Shown here piece after piece: positions 7,174 to 16,821 of a stretch of 64,000 nt of DNA (within the stretch, counting starts at the first letter, position 1; the number at the start of each line of letters is the position of its first letter). The stretch is from SIG565 sp045613385 (GTDB taxonomy: Bacteria; Bacillota; Clostridia; Oscillospirales; Acutalibacteraceae). The notes below the pieces were generated by a model. It ran no database searches and was not told the origin of the DNA. It worked only from the letters and a program-made list of their open reading frames with translations. The stretch covers positions 43,603-107,602 of the forward strand of contig JAZLAW010000006.1 in NCBI GenBank assembly GCA_045613385.1. Reading direction: 5' to 3'. The position numbers and the translations under genes were made by a program.

Positions 7174-8553
7174 TTATAGTACAACGCCGTCTTTGAAAAT
7201 TGAAATTTCGCGGTAGCCGTTGATTTCGTTTCTCGTTTCCTTACCCGATGCTACTTCGCAGATAAAACCGAAGAACTCATCGGTAAGCTCTTCCATAGAT
7301 ACACCTTCAATAAGTGGAGAAGCATTAAAATCTATCCAGTTCTTCTTCTTTTCTGCAAGAGCGCGGTTGGTGGAAACCTTAACGGTCGGCACAGGTGCGC
7401 CGATGGGTGTACCGCGGCCTGTGGTGAACAGAATTATATGTACACCGGCTGCGGCAAGGTTTGTAATAGCCACAATATCGTTACCCGGTCCGTTGAGTAA
7501 AGACAAACCGTTTTTGGTAACGGCGTCGCCGTAGCTTAGCACATCAACAACCTGACTGCTGCCGCCCTTTTGCACACAACCTAAGGACTTTTCTTCAAGA
7601 GTTGTTATACCACCCGCTTTGTTTCCGGGTGAAGGATTTTCGTAAATCACCTGATTATGTCTTGTAAAGTAGTCTTTAAAATTATTAATAAGGTCTACTG
7701 TTTTACCGAAAAGTTCTTCGGTTTCGCAACGCTGCATCAAAAGATGCTCTGCGCCGAACATTTCGGGAACTTCGGTTAAAACACAGGTGCCGCCGAGAGA
7801 AATAATCTTATCGGAAAGTGAGCCAACAAGCGGATTTGCGGTTATTCCGCTATATCCGTCACTGCCACCGCATTTAAGACCTATTCTGAGTTTAGAAACC
7901 GGAACAGGTGTACGCTTAAAGGTAGCGGCATACTCTTTGAGTTCGTTTATAATTCTTGTACCTTCGGCGATATCATCTTCGCAATCCTGAGCATTTAAAA
8001 AGCGGACTCTTTTTTCGTCCCAGGTGCCGAGAACTTTTTTAAACTCGGTGATATTATTGTTTTCGCAACCAAGCCCCAGCACGAGAACACCTGCGGCATT
8101 GGGGTGATTTACAAGGCCTTTTAATATAAGCTGTGTGGTTGTGTGGTCGTCGCCTAACTGTGAGCAGCCGAACGGATGCTCAAAATGGTAAGCGCCTGTA
8201 ATTTCGGCCAATTTTCTTGCCAATTTATTAACGCAACCGACGGTATTTATAATCCAGACTTCATTTCGTATACCAACATCGCCGTTTTCTCTGACATAAC
8301 CCATAAAGGTAAGGTCGTTGTCTTTGGGAACAATGGGGGTATACTGCGGAGTATATTCATATTCCATATTTCCGCTTAAATTGGTCTTCATATTGTGGGA
8401 GTGCACGTGTTCCCCTGCCTTTATATCGGCAGTAGCGTGACCAATCGGATTACCGTATTTAATAATGTTTTCGCCCTTTTTTATATCGTGAAGCGCGTAT
8501 TTATGGCCGTCTTCAAGATTAACCGACACATTATCGAGTTTATTAATTAACAT
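7174..8553 (-). CDS. uxaA: Altronate dehydratase UxaA
   Basis: A 459-residue enzyme dehydrating D-altronate to 2-keto-3-deoxygluconate. The N-terminal SAF-type domain (about residues 1-90) and the C-terminal dehydratase domain (GYVRENGDVGIRNEVW, CGGSDGYSG, GRGTPIGAPVPTVKV) are fused in one chain, as in standard UxaA. The ATG at 8553 overlaps the end of uxaB by 7 bases, which suggests translational coupling. The family normally uses a divalent metal (iron or manganese). Confidence 0.96.
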   Translation of the reverse strand: MLINKLDNVSVNLEDGHKYALHDIKKGENIIKYGNPIGHATADIKAGEHVHSHNMKTNLSGNMEYEYTPQYTPIVPKDNDLTFMGYVRENGDVGIRNEVWIINTVGCVNKLARKLAEITGAYHFEHPFGCSQLGDDHTTTQLILKGLVNHPNAAGVLVLGLGCENNNITEFKKVLGTWDEKRVRFLNAQDCEDDIAEGTRIINELKEYAATFKRTPVPVSKLRIGLKCGGSDGYSGITANPLVGSLSDKIISLGGTCVLTEVPEMFGAEHLLMQRCETEELFGKTVDLINNFKDYFTRHNQVIYENPSPGNKAGGITTLEEKSLGCVQKGGSSQVVDVLSYGDAVTKNGLSLLNGPGNDIVAITNLAAAGVHIILFTTGRGTPIGAPVPTVKVSTNRALAEKKKNWIDFNASPLIEGVSMEELTDEFFGFICEVASGKETRNEINGYREISIFKDGVVL

Positions 8554-9845
8554 AAGTTACCTCTTTTGCAGATTTCTTCGGCTAAGAAACTTAAATCTTC
8601 ACCCCATAACTGAGTGTTCGAAAGAATTGTTTTAACATCGCTGTTTTTCATAAATTCTGTAACTGCGGGGTCATCGTTTGTCATATCGGTTTTGTAGAAC
8701 TCAATGAGTTTTGCAAACGACAAAAGAAGATTTTCGGGCATAGCATTTTTACGTTTGATATATTCAAGCAAGGACGGTAAAACGCGTACTTTAAACTTGC
8801 TTACCGAGTTGAGAGCGATGGATGAACAAAGATGTTTGATATACGGATTGCAGAAACGTTCAAACACATTGTCAGCATAGTCTTTTAATTCTTCAAGCGG
8901 TAAATCAAGGGTCGGGATAATTTCATCATAAACGCATTTTTTAACAAAACTGCTCATTTTGTCGCTTTCCATACAGTCGCCGACGGTTTCTACGCCTTCT
9001 AAGAGAGCATAAGGAATCATAGAAGTATGTGCGCCGTTGAGAATACGGACCTTGCGTGTTCTGTAGCGTTCTAAATTATCGGTAACGATAATGTTAAGAC
9101 CGCACTTATCGAACGGGAATTCCTTTGTAATACTCTGGGGACCTTCGATAACCCAAAGGTGGAAGATTTCACTGGTGTTGAGCATATTATCGGTGTAGCC
9201 GAGTTCGATTTTTTCATCTCTCGGATAGCCTGTAACAATGCGGTCAACAAGTGTGTTGAAGAAAATGTTCTCACTATCAACCCACTGTTCGAAATCAGCG
9301 CCGAAATTCCACATTTTTGCATAGTCAAGTATGTATTTTTTAAGGGTTGCGCCGTTTTTATCGATAAGTTCGCAAGGCAAGAATATAAATCCGCCAAGAC
9401 CTGAATCAAAGCGCTTTTTAAGTAAAAGTGTTACCTTTGCAGGAAACGTAACGTTGGGCGCCTTTTCGGGTGTATCATCCGCGTTAAAGCTTATTCCCGA
9501 CTCTGTAGTGTTGGACACTACAAAGCGGAAATCTTTATTCTCTGCAAGGGATAAATAGGCATCAAAATCATCATACGGCTTTACTGTACGGGAAATACAG
9601 TCGATAAGTTTTTTCTCAACCGTCGGTACGCCGTTTTTAATGCCTCGCATAATGTGTGTATATACACAGTTCTGCTCTTCTAACTTGTCGCAAAGGCCGT
9701 TTTCAATAGGCTGAACAACAACTACACCTGCATCAAAGTCGGTGTTTTCGTTTGTGATTTGTATAATCCAGTCAACAAAGCCGCGCAAGAAGCCGCCTTC
9801 ACCGAACTGAATAACCTTTTCGGTTCTTATAGGTTTTTCAAACAT
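8547..9845 (-). CDS. uxaB: Tagaturonate reductase / altronate oxidoreductase UxaB
   Basis: A 432-residue member of the mannitol dehydrogenase/UxaB family, reducing tagaturonate to altronate with NADH. The N-terminal nucleotide-binding segment VIQFGEGGFLRGFVDW, the VSNTTESGI motif and the helical C-terminal domain (ILNGAHTSM) match. The gene lies between the GH4 gene and uxaA with short gaps, in reaction order for galacturonate rather than glucuronate (a UxuB would pair with UxuA). Confidence 0.95.
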   Translation of the reverse strand: MFEKPIRTEKVIQFGEGGFLRGFVDWIIQITNENTDFDAGVVVVQPIENGLCDKLEEQNCVYTHIMRGIKNGVPTVEKKLIDCISRTVKPYDDFDAYLSLAENKDFRFVVSNTTESGISFNADDTPEKAPNVTFPAKVTLLLKKRFDSGLGGFIFLPCELIDKNGATLKKYILDYAKMWNFGADFEQWVDSENIFFNTLVDRIVTGYPRDEKIELGYTDNMLNTSEIFHLWVIEGPQSITKEFPFDKCGLNIIVTDNLERYRTRKVRILNGAHTSMIPYALLEGVETVGDCMESDKMSSFVKKCVYDEIIPTLDLPLEELKDYADNVFERFCNPYIKHLCSSIALNSVSKFKVRVLPSLLEYIKRKNAMPENLLLSFAKLIEFYKTDMTNDDPAVTEFMKNSDVKTILSNTQLWGEDLSFLAEEICKRGNLC

Positions 9846-9864
9846 AGTTATTTCGTCCTTTTGA

Positions 9865-11265
9865 TTATTTTAATGTTGATAAATCGTAATCCTTAAGATA
9901 CTCTGCAGTGTTTCTAACCATTGTGTTGAAGAGTTCTCTTGCCTTATCAAGCGGTAAGCGGACGAGCTGGTCGTTGGCAAATGCCGAGAAAGCAAGTTCT
10001 AAGTCACGGTTTATAGCGGCTTCAACAACGATTTCCTGGTTTCCGCAGATTTTGCTTACAAGCGGATAAATTTCTTTAGGTATTTCACCTGCCATAACGG
10101 GTGTTACACTGCCGCAACGGAAAGAAGCGTTGGTTTCAACAACTGCGCCAAGCGGAAGATTGGGCGCCTGACCAATGTTTGGCATATTAACGTTGGTTGT
10201 TAAGTCTTCAAGGCCTAAGATGGCACGAATCTGTGCAACGCCTTCTTCGCCTGTTTCCTTGATTTCGAATTTTTCTTCGCCGCTAACAAGTCTCTGACTC
10301 TTAGCAAGTCTTTCTTTAAGGTCGTTCCATCTCCACTCAACCGGAGTAAGACCAAATTTCCATTCCTCTACCTGTTCAGGACTCTTTAAGTACCAGTCAC
10401 CGGGACAGAATTCTGCTAAGTGACGGTCACCAGCAGCAGCGATGTAGCCATAACGCTTAAACAGGTCAAACTTAACTCTCTGATAGCAGGAGAAGCAGTC
10501 ATTCAGATGGCCGCCAAAATCGGTAGTGATACCTTCATAATAATATTTATCGGCAAATTCCTTATACATCGGGAACAAATCAATACCGTTATAAATAGCA
10601 GAGGTAAGCCAGGTAAAGTGGTTTACACCAACAACATTAACTTTAATATCTGCACGGTTTACCTTTTCGAGCCCCAAATTTTCTTCAAGCATTTTAGCCA
10701 TCAAAAGTTGTGTGCCGAAAACTTCGTGGCAGCAACCGAATGCCTTGATTTCAGGGAAAGTCTTGTAAAGAGCCTGAACGCAGATGGTCATTGGGTTTGT
10801 ATAGTTGATAACCCAGGCTTCAGGGCAGTATTCCTTAATAGCAAGTGCGATTTCTTCGAACATAGGAACGGTACGTAAAGCGCGGACATATCCACCGGGA
10901 CCTACAGTATCGCCTACTGCTTGATAAATGCCGTACTGTTCAGGGGTATGAACATCGGATTCCATTTCTTTAAATGTAGCAGGAAGAATTGAAATAATAA
11001 CAAAATCAGCGCCGGTTAAAGCTTCGCCGATTGTTTCGACAGCTTTATATTTCCATATCGATTTACAACCGTCGGCATCCTTAATTCTGTTACCGATAAT
11101 TTCGTTATCCTTAGCGGCCTTAAAATCAATATCATAAAGTGCTACTTCACCGCAGATATCTTCGGCCTTTGCCAAGTCGCTCATAAGTCCCCAGGCCCAA
11201 CCACGTGAGCCGCCGCCTATGTAGGCGATTTTCAAATTTTTAACATCTTTCATTGTTGCTTTCAT
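9865..11265 (-). CDS. GH4 alpha-galacturonidase (CHEV-type family 4 glycoside hydrolase)
   Basis: A 466-residue NAD- and metal-dependent family 4 glycoside hydrolase. The N-terminal dinucleotide-binding loop (AYIGGGSRGW), VINYTNPM and the active-site motif CHEV (about residues 178-181) are visible; CHEV is the published signature of alpha-galacturonidases within GH4, as in LplD. It would release galacturonate from short pectin oligosaccharides in the cytosol, feeding uxaC-uxaB-uxaA behind it. ATG 11265 is chosen because AGGAGTGG lies 10 bases upstream; the open frame continues upstream only as low-complexity sequence. No transporter gene accompanies the cluster here. Confidence 0.9.
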   Translation of the reverse strand: MKATMKDVKNLKIAYIGGGSRGWAWGLMSDLAKAEDICGEVALYDIDFKAAKDNEIIGNRIKDADGCKSIWKYKAVETIGEALTGADFVIISILPATFKEMESDVHTPEQYGIYQAVGDTVGPGGYVRALRTVPMFEEIALAIKEYCPEAWVINYTNPMTICVQALYKTFPEIKAFGCCHEVFGTQLLMAKMLEENLGLEKVNRADIKVNVVGVNHFTWLTSAIYNGIDLFPMYKEFADKYYYEGITTDFGGHLNDCFSCYQRVKFDLFKRYGYIAAAGDRHLAEFCPGDWYLKSPEQVEEWKFGLTPVEWRWNDLKERLAKSQRLVSGEEKFEIKETGEEGVAQIRAILGLEDLTTNVNMPNIGQAPNLPLGAVVETNASFRCGSVTPVMAGEIPKEIYPLVSKICGNQEIVVEAAINRDLELAFSAFANDQLVRLPLDKARELFNTMVRNTAEYLKDYDLSTLK

Positions 11266-11381
11266 TTTTTGACCACTCCTTAATATAGAAATGTTAATTT
11301 TGCTACCTAAAGTATACAACAATTTTTTTGTGTTTTCCTTTGTTATTTTGACTTTTAGACGTAAAAACTTTAATTTTTTGA

Positions 11382-11410
11382 TTGCAAACACTCTGTTTTT
11401 ATGTTAAAAT
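11382..11410 (+). promoter_or_regulatory. Predicted promoter of the AraC-family regulator
   Basis: TTGCAA (11382-11387) and TAAAAT (11405-11410) with a 17-base spacer. The opposite strand of this divergent gap has a TATACT -10-like box (11311-11316) for the GH4 operon but no good -35, as expected for an activator-dependent promoter. Confidence 0.5.
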
Positions 11411-11442
11411 TAAGTAAATTGTAAACATAAGGGGGCAAAACG

Positions 11443-12249
11443 GTGGGAAATATATTGCGGCAGGATGAGTTTATATCCTATGAAAAGGTCGCCAAGAGAA
11501 GAAAGTATACTGAAATACACTTCCACGATAACTACGAAGTGTATTATCTGCTGGACGGAGAAACCAAGTATTTTATAGGAGATGAAATACTGGAAATCAA
11601 AAAAGGAGATATCGTGTTTATACCTAAAGGCGTAATACATAAAACCGACAGTGAAGAGCGGGTAAGTCTTGAACGAATGTTGCTTAGTTTTGATGAAGCA
11701 TTGTTGGATGAAGATATGGCGCCGGTAATTGATGAACTTTCAAAAACAAAGCTCATTCGTCCCCAGAAAAGCGACTTGATAAAAATAGAAGATATGTTCC
11801 GAAGAATTGAAAAGGAATATAAAAAAGAAAGACCTTTTAAGGAAATAATGCTTAAATCATATATTAAGCAGTTGCTAATTATGATTATCCGATTTAAGAC
11901 CGATAAAATAAACGAAAGTGCCGAGTCCGACCGCATTATATACGAAATTTCCGAGTATATTTCTGCAAACTTCCACCACGATATTTCGCTAACTTCACTC
12001 TGTAGGCAGTTTGCTTTCAGTGAAGGTCATTTATCGCGAAAATTCAAGTCGGTACTGGGCATGGGGATAAACGAGTATATCAATTATATACGCATTCTTA
12101 ACGCCGAAAAACTATTGAAGGAAACCGATATATCGGTCACTAAAATAGCAGAAATGTGCGGTTTTCACGACAGTAATTATTTTTCAACCGTTTTTAAAAA
12201 AACAATGGAAATAACGCCGCATAAATATCGCAAAACCGCAAGAGTGTAA
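11443..12249 (+). CDS. AraC-family transcription regulator of the galacturonate operon
   Basis: A 268-residue regulator. The N-terminal cupin-like sensor (HFHDNYEVYYLLDGET near residue 27; KGDIVFIPKGVIH) is followed by a linker and a C-terminal double HTH of AraC type (about residues 165-265, with AEMCGFHDSNYFSTVFKK). It starts at GTG 11443 after AAGGGGGC. It is divergent from and adjacent to the GH4-uxaBAC operon, so it is inferred to sense galacturonate or a pectin-derived sugar and activate that operon. The ligand is not visible from sequence. Confidence 0.9.
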   Translation: MGNILRQDEFISYEKVAKRRKYTEIHFHDNYEVYYLLDGETKYFIGDEILEIKKGDIVFIPKGVIHKTDSEERVSLERMLLSFDEALLDEDMAPVIDELSKTKLIRPQKSDLIKIEDMFRRIEKEYKKERPFKEIMLKSYIKQLLIMIIRFKTDKINESAESDRIIYEISEYISANFHHDISLTSLCRQFAFSEGHLSRKFKSVLGMGINEYINYIRILNAEKLLKETDISVTKIAEMCGFHDSNYFSTVFKKTMEITPHKYRKTARV

Positions 12250-12352
12250 ATTTAATATATAATATTATAAAAACAGATATAGTTTTGCTTTATTTTTGGA
12301 AACTATTGTGATATAATTGACTGTGAATAGAATTGAAAGGTGGGAAATCAGG

Positions 12353-13672
12353 TTGCCGGTAAAGAGAATAACAGTATTTTTGGTTATAACGGCGCTTTTG
12401 ATAAGTCTTTGCGGCTGCAGTATGTCGGGCGAAGACTGGGGCGAAAATTTACTTAAACCACCCAGACCAAAGGGTGAAATGTATAATATCCAAAAGGCAC
12501 TCGAAAACGCGGTGACCGAGAAATACACCCTTAAATATCCAAGTCTTGGAGATTACCGCTCGGCAATTCTCCAAAAGGACATAAATAACGATGGCACCGA
12601 AGAAGCCCTTGCCTTTTACAGCACGACAAATGACAATACCGTTACGATGCATATAAATCTTATTACTAAAAACGGTGAAAAATGGCAGTCGGTCGGAGAT
12701 TTTAAGTGTGTGGCAAGTGGTATTGAGACGGTAGATTTCAAGGATATGAACAAAGACGGTGTTCTTGAAATACTTGTCGGTTGGTCGGTATACGGAACGG
12801 TTGATAAAACGGTGGGCGTGTATGGGTTTGACGGAGAAAAACTCTTGCAGCATATAACCGAAGAATATACTTATTATCTGTGTCAGGATATCGACGGCGA
12901 CGGCAATCAGGAATTATTTGTAAGTCATCTTGATACAAAAAAAGAGAAAGCACACGCGCGACTTATAAAAATTACTCAAAAGGGTATACTCGAACTCGGA
13001 AACGTCATGCTTGACAGTACCGTGACTTCATACTATAAACCCGTTGTTGCAAAACTTGCAAATGGCAATACTGCAATTTATTTTGATGCCGCAAAGGGAA
13101 GCGGAACCAAGACCGAGATTCTCGAAATTACCGATAGCGGTATGGTCAACGCATTACTGGGGAAAGACGGTACCGAGATTTCAACATATAGAGAGTCTAA
13201 TGTCACCATAAGAGATATGGGCGGTGACGGAGTGTATGAAATTCCCGTTACAGTGCTTCTTACAAGAAATCCGCAGAACGAAAGCGACAATGTTTACAAA
13301 ACCGAGTGGTATACTCTGAAAAACGGACAGTTGAACCTTTCCTTCTCTGCGATTATGAACTATGTTGACGGATATTATATTGTTATTCCGGATAAGTGGG
13401 AAAACCGGATAACTGTAACAAGGGATACGCCCAACCGTATACGCAATATAATGGCTATTGATACAGTTACCGGCAATTCTTCTTCTGTGCTCGTACGTGT
13501 TCAGACCGTACCTATTGAACAGAAACATGCGGCAGGAGCCATAAGAATTGAGAATGCTATAGAAATAGCGCGCGGCACCGATTACTGTTATATGGTAAGT
13601 ATAGGTGACGCTAAAGAACAAACATCGGTAACTAAAGAAGAATTTGCTTCTCTGTTTAAAATTCTTGAATAA
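12353..13672 (+). CDS. Lipoprotein with VCBS/FG-GAP-like repeats, upstream of a two-component system
   Basis: A 439-residue protein. TTG 12353 is chosen because AAAGGTGGG lies 9 bases upstream and the signal peptide (hydrophobic core to LCGC) follows at once. The mature part has calcium-loop-like segments typical of FG-GAP/VCBS beta-propeller blades: DINNDGTEEALAF (about residue 78), DMNKDGVLEILVG and DIDGDGNQELFV. It is probably an extracellular propeller anchored by lipid. The gene lies 15 bases before the response regulator and in the same operon, so it may be an accessory sensor or client of that system. No specific function is recognised. Confidence 0.8.
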   Translation: MPVKRITVFLVITALLISLCGCSMSGEDWGENLLKPPRPKGEMYNIQKALENAVTEKYTLKYPSLGDYRSAILQKDINNDGTEEALAFYSTTNDNTVTMHINLITKNGEKWQSVGDFKCVASGIETVDFKDMNKDGVLEILVGWSVYGTVDKTVGVYGFDGEKLLQHITEEYTYYLCQDIDGDGNQELFVSHLDTKKEKAHARLIKITQKGILELGNVMLDSTVTSYYKPVVAKLANGNTAIYFDAAKGSGTKTEILEITDSGMVNALLGKDGTEISTYRESNVTIRDMGGDGVYEIPVTVLLTRNPQNESDNVYKTEWYTLKNGQLNLSFSAIMNYVDGYYIVIPDKWENRITVTRDTPNRIRNIMAIDTVTGNSSSVLVRVQTVPIEQKHAAGAIRIENAIEIARGTDYCYMVSIGDAKEQTSVTKEEFASLFKILE

Positions 13673-13687
13673 TTAATAGGAGAAATT

Positions 13688-14395
13688 ATGAAAAGGATAC
13701 TTATTGTTGAAGATGAAACCGCAATACGCGAATTTGAAGCCATTAATTTAAACCGTGTCGGCTATACTACGGTAGAAGCAGGTTCGGGAGAAGAAGCGTT
13801 GGATATTTATGATAATGATATTCAGGGTTTTGATATTGCGCTTCTTGATATTTCAATGCCAGGAATGGATGGATTTACTCTTTGCAAAGAATTGCGTAAC
13901 CGCTCAAAAACACTCGGTATAATAATGCTGACTGCACGAGCGCAGGAGATGGATAAAATAAGCGGACTGATGCTTGGCGCCGATGATTATATCACCAACC
14001 CGTTCAGTCCTGCAGAATTATTGGCGCGTGTCGATTCTCTCTACCGCAGAGTAGAACTAAAGGGTACGGCAGTGCCGCAAAAGAGCAGTGATGAGATAAC
14101 ACTCGGTGAATTTACCCTTAATCTGCGCCGCAGAACGCTTATGAAAAAGGGTACCAATATAGAACTCACACAGGTAGAGTTCCAGATAATAGAATATTTC
14201 TTTACAAATCCCGATACCGCGCTTGACCGTTCGGATATTCTTAACAGAGTATGGGGCAGCGCATATTTCGGTGAAGAAAAAATAGTTGATGTTAATATCC
14301 GCCGACTGCGTATGAAGATAGAAGACCAACCGTCAAGTCCAAAACACTTGGTAACGGTCTGGGGTATGGGATATAAGTGGAATACCGAAGAATAA
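13688..14395 (+). CDS. OmpR/PhoB-type response regulator lacking the conserved receiver lysine
   Basis: A 235-residue regulator with a receiver domain (1-120) and a winged-helix DNA-binding domain (about 135-232, ending in MKIEDQPSSPKHLVTVWGMGYKW). Acidic residues E8/D9, phosphoacceptor D54 and T82 are present. The nearly invariant lysine after the fifth strand is replaced: the motif reads DDYITNPF, with N104 encoded by AAC at 13997-13999. That lysine normally contacts the phosphoryl group, so signalling may be altered. The partner histidine kinase lies 20 bases downstream. Confidence 0.95.
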   Translation: MKRILIVEDETAIREFEAINLNRVGYTTVEAGSGEEALDIYDNDIQGFDIALLDISMPGMDGFTLCKELRNRSKTLGIIMLTARAQEMDKISGLMLGADDYITNPFSPAELLARVDSLYRRVELKGTAVPQKSSDEITLGEFTLNLRRRTLMKKGTNIELTQVEFQIIEYFFTNPDTALDRSDILNRVWGSAYFGEEKIVDVNIRRLRMKIEDQPSSPKHLVTVWGMGYKWNTEE

Positions 14396-14415
14396 TTCTG
14401 TAAAGGAAGAGATAA

Positions 14416-15882
14416 ATGGAACTGCATATTCGGTTTAAAAGTATAGCAAGACAACTTACGGTAAACGTACTTCTGGTCGTTTGCCTTTTTGTCGTTGTTG
14501 CCGAGATAATACTTTTTTCATTTGTCAGAACCTTTTTTGTAGAACGGGTACGTGCCAGAGCTAACGAGTATGCGCAGGAATTTTCGGTACTGTCACTGGC
14601 ATCACCCGAAAGTTTTTATTCTACGGCGCGGGAATATGCCGAAAATTTCCAGTATAAAGATAGGGTTGAAATAGAAATAATCGATGCTTACGGCAATGTT
14701 TTTATGTCGACAAACGGATTTTTACCGAGCGAAGATGCAAAAAAGCCCGACTATGAGGCGGCACTTGTAAGTGCTGATGGAACCGCATACATAGAAACGA
14801 AAACCGAGTTTGGTGAGCCGGTGCTTTGCGGCACCAACCTGCTTACCGATTACGGAAAAGGCTCTAACGGTGCAATACGTTGGAGAGTATCGCTTGAGAA
14901 TATGAACCGTTCGGTCAGAACCTTGTGGATAATTTTCGCAGGTGTCGGCGTGTCGATGATAGCTATAACTGCGGTTATGGGACTTTACTTTACTAAGTCT
15001 ATCGCAAAACCGATACGCGAAGTCAGTGCTGCGGCAAGAAAAATCGCATCGGGTGACTTTGAAACTTCGATAGTTATTAATAAAAACGATGAGATTGGTG
15101 AACTTTGCGACTCTATAAACTATATGGCATCCGAACTCAGACGCGCTGAAAATATGAAGAATGATTTTATTTCTTCTGTGTCACACGAACTCAGGACACC
15201 GCTTACCGCCATTCGTGGTTGGGGTGAGACGGCAAAAATGTCGGTCGGCACCGACCCGCAAATAGTGGAAAAAGGTTTGTCGGTTGTATTAAACGAAGCC
15301 GAGAGACTGTCGGGTCTTGTTGAAGAGCTTCTCGACTTTTCACGTATGCAGTCGGGCAGGATGACGGTTAATACAAGTCCGATAGGCGTATCAAGTCTGC
15401 TTTCAGAAGTTACCGATATGTATAAAGAATTTGCTTCGCAACACGAAATTTCCCTGTCGTTTATTGAACCGAAATTTGATTCAACGATTTTAGGTGATAA
15501 AAACCGTCTCAAGCAGGTGTTTATTAATATAATTGATAACGCCGTAAAATATACCGAATCGGGCGGTCAGGTACTGATTGAACAAAGTCAGGATGATGCT
15601 TGTGTAAGGGTTGTTGTTAAGGATACAGGTGTCGGTATACCCGCACAGGATATAGATAGGGTAAAAGAAAAATTCTTCAAATCAAATAAAACGGTACGTG
15701 GCTCAGGCATAGGCCTTGCGGTTGCCGATGAAATCGTAAAGCAACACAAAGGGCTGATTTTCATTGAAAGTACCGAAGGCGTCGGAACGACCGTTACTGT
15801 GGCATTGCCGCTTTATGAAGAACCCCAAACAGAAGAAATCAACGAAATCGAAGTAGAGCCGGAAAATGACGGCAAAATATAA
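14416..15882 (+). CDS. Membrane sensor histidine kinase
   Basis: A 488-residue kinase. TM1 (about 14-36) and TM2 (about 174-196) bracket an extracytoplasmic sensor of about 135 residues. These are followed by HAMP, HisKA with the phosphorylated histidine in SHELRTPL (H257), and a HATPase domain with N box (IIDNAVKYT), G1 (DTGVGIP) and G2 (GSGIGLAV). It autophosphorylates and would pass phosphate to the adjacent response regulator. The signal is unknown; the lipoprotein encoded first in the operon is a candidate partner outside the membrane. Confidence 0.95.
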   Translation: MELHIRFKSIARQLTVNVLLVVCLFVVVAEIILFSFVRTFFVERVRARANEYAQEFSVLSLASPESFYSTAREYAENFQYKDRVEIEIIDAYGNVFMSTNGFLPSEDAKKPDYEAALVSADGTAYIETKTEFGEPVLCGTNLLTDYGKGSNGAIRWRVSLENMNRSVRTLWIIFAGVGVSMIAITAVMGLYFTKSIAKPIREVSAAARKIASGDFETSIVINKNDEIGELCDSINYMASELRRAENMKNDFISSVSHELRTPLTAIRGWGETAKMSVGTDPQIVEKGLSVVLNEAERLSGLVEELLDFSRMQSGRMTVNTSPIGVSSLLSEVTDMYKEFASQHEISLSFIEPKFDSTILGDKNRLKQVFINIIDNAVKYTESGGQVLIEQSQDDACVRVVVKDTGVGIPAQDIDRVKEKFFKSNKTVRGSGIGLAVADEIVKQHKGLIFIESTEGVGTTVTVALPLYEEPQTEEINEIEVEPENDGKI

Positions 15883-15894
15883 GGATTGATAAAA

Positions 15895-16821
15895 ATGAGC
15901 AAATGTAAATATACGTCCATCGGCGGACAGGCGCTGATAGAAGGCATTATGATGCGCGGACCTCGGCGTACTGCGATGGCGGTAAGGGTGCCGGACGGAA
16001 GTATTGATATCAGTGAAATTACTTTTTCATCGGTTAAAGAAAAGGTAAAAATTTTAAATCTGCCGATTATTCGCGGTGTTGTAAACTTTGTAGAATCAAT
16101 GATTCAGGGCTATAAAGCACTTAGCATCTCAGCTGAAAAATCGGGATTTGCCGATGAAGAAGACGGCGAAAAAACACCGTCGGGTGTTATGGCGGCAATT
16201 ATGGCGGTGGCATCGGTTTTGGCGGTGGTACTGTCGGTATTTTTGTTTGTATATCTCCCCGCCCTTGCTTTTGACGGACTGATGTGGGCTTTCGGTAACT
16301 CTATTGAATTTTTAGCCCCGCTTTTTGAGGGAATAATCAAAATTATTATTATGGTAATTTATATGTTCCTGGTATCGCGTATGAAGGACATAAAACGCGT
16401 GTTTATGTACCACGGTGCCGAGCACAAAACCATATTCTGCTATGAAGCAGGTGAAGAGCTGACGGTAGAAAATATTAAAAAGCATCGCCGTTTTCATCCG
16501 CGTTGCGGAACATCGTTTCTGATTTTGATGTTAATAGTCAGCATCGCTATTTCTTCACTTATAACCATTCTTTTCCCGACGCTTCGCTCATATACGCTTC
16601 TTTGGGTAGCGGTAAAAATTTTATTTGTACCATTTATTTGCGGTGTGGGATATGAACTTATAAAATTTTGCGGTAAATACGATAACATAGTTACAAAAAT
16701 TATTTCCGCGCCGGGCATGTGGCTTCAGAGAATTACTACGGTAGAACCCGATGACAGTATGATTGAAGTGGCAGTAGCCGCTATGAAAGAAGTAATACCT
16801 GAAAAAACAGAGGCAGAATAA
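15895..16821 (+). CDS. DUF1385 family membrane protein
   Basis: A 308-residue protein beginning at ATG 15895 (GGATTG ribosome site). The conserved N-terminus SIGGQALIEGIMMRGP and the motif YHGAEHKTI define DUF1385. There are three to four membrane segments (about residues 95-125, 140-160, 208-230, 235-255). The family is widespread in Firmicutes and commonly sits directly upstream of prmC, as here, where the genes overlap by one base. Molecular function is not established. Confidence 0.9.
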   Translation: MSKCKYTSIGGQALIEGIMMRGPRRTAMAVRVPDGSIDISEITFSSVKEKVKILNLPIIRGVVNFVESMIQGYKALSISAEKSGFADEEDGEKTPSGVMAAIMAVASVLAVVLSVFLFVYLPALAFDGLMWAFGNSIEFLAPLFEGIIKIIIMVIYMFLVSRMKDIKRVFMYHGAEHKTIFCYEAGEELTVENIKKHRRFHPRCGTSFLILMLIVSIAISSLITILFPTLRSYTLLWVAVKILFVPFICGVGYELIKFCGKYDNIVTKIISAPGMWLQRITTVEPDDSMIEVAVAAMKEVIPEKTEAE

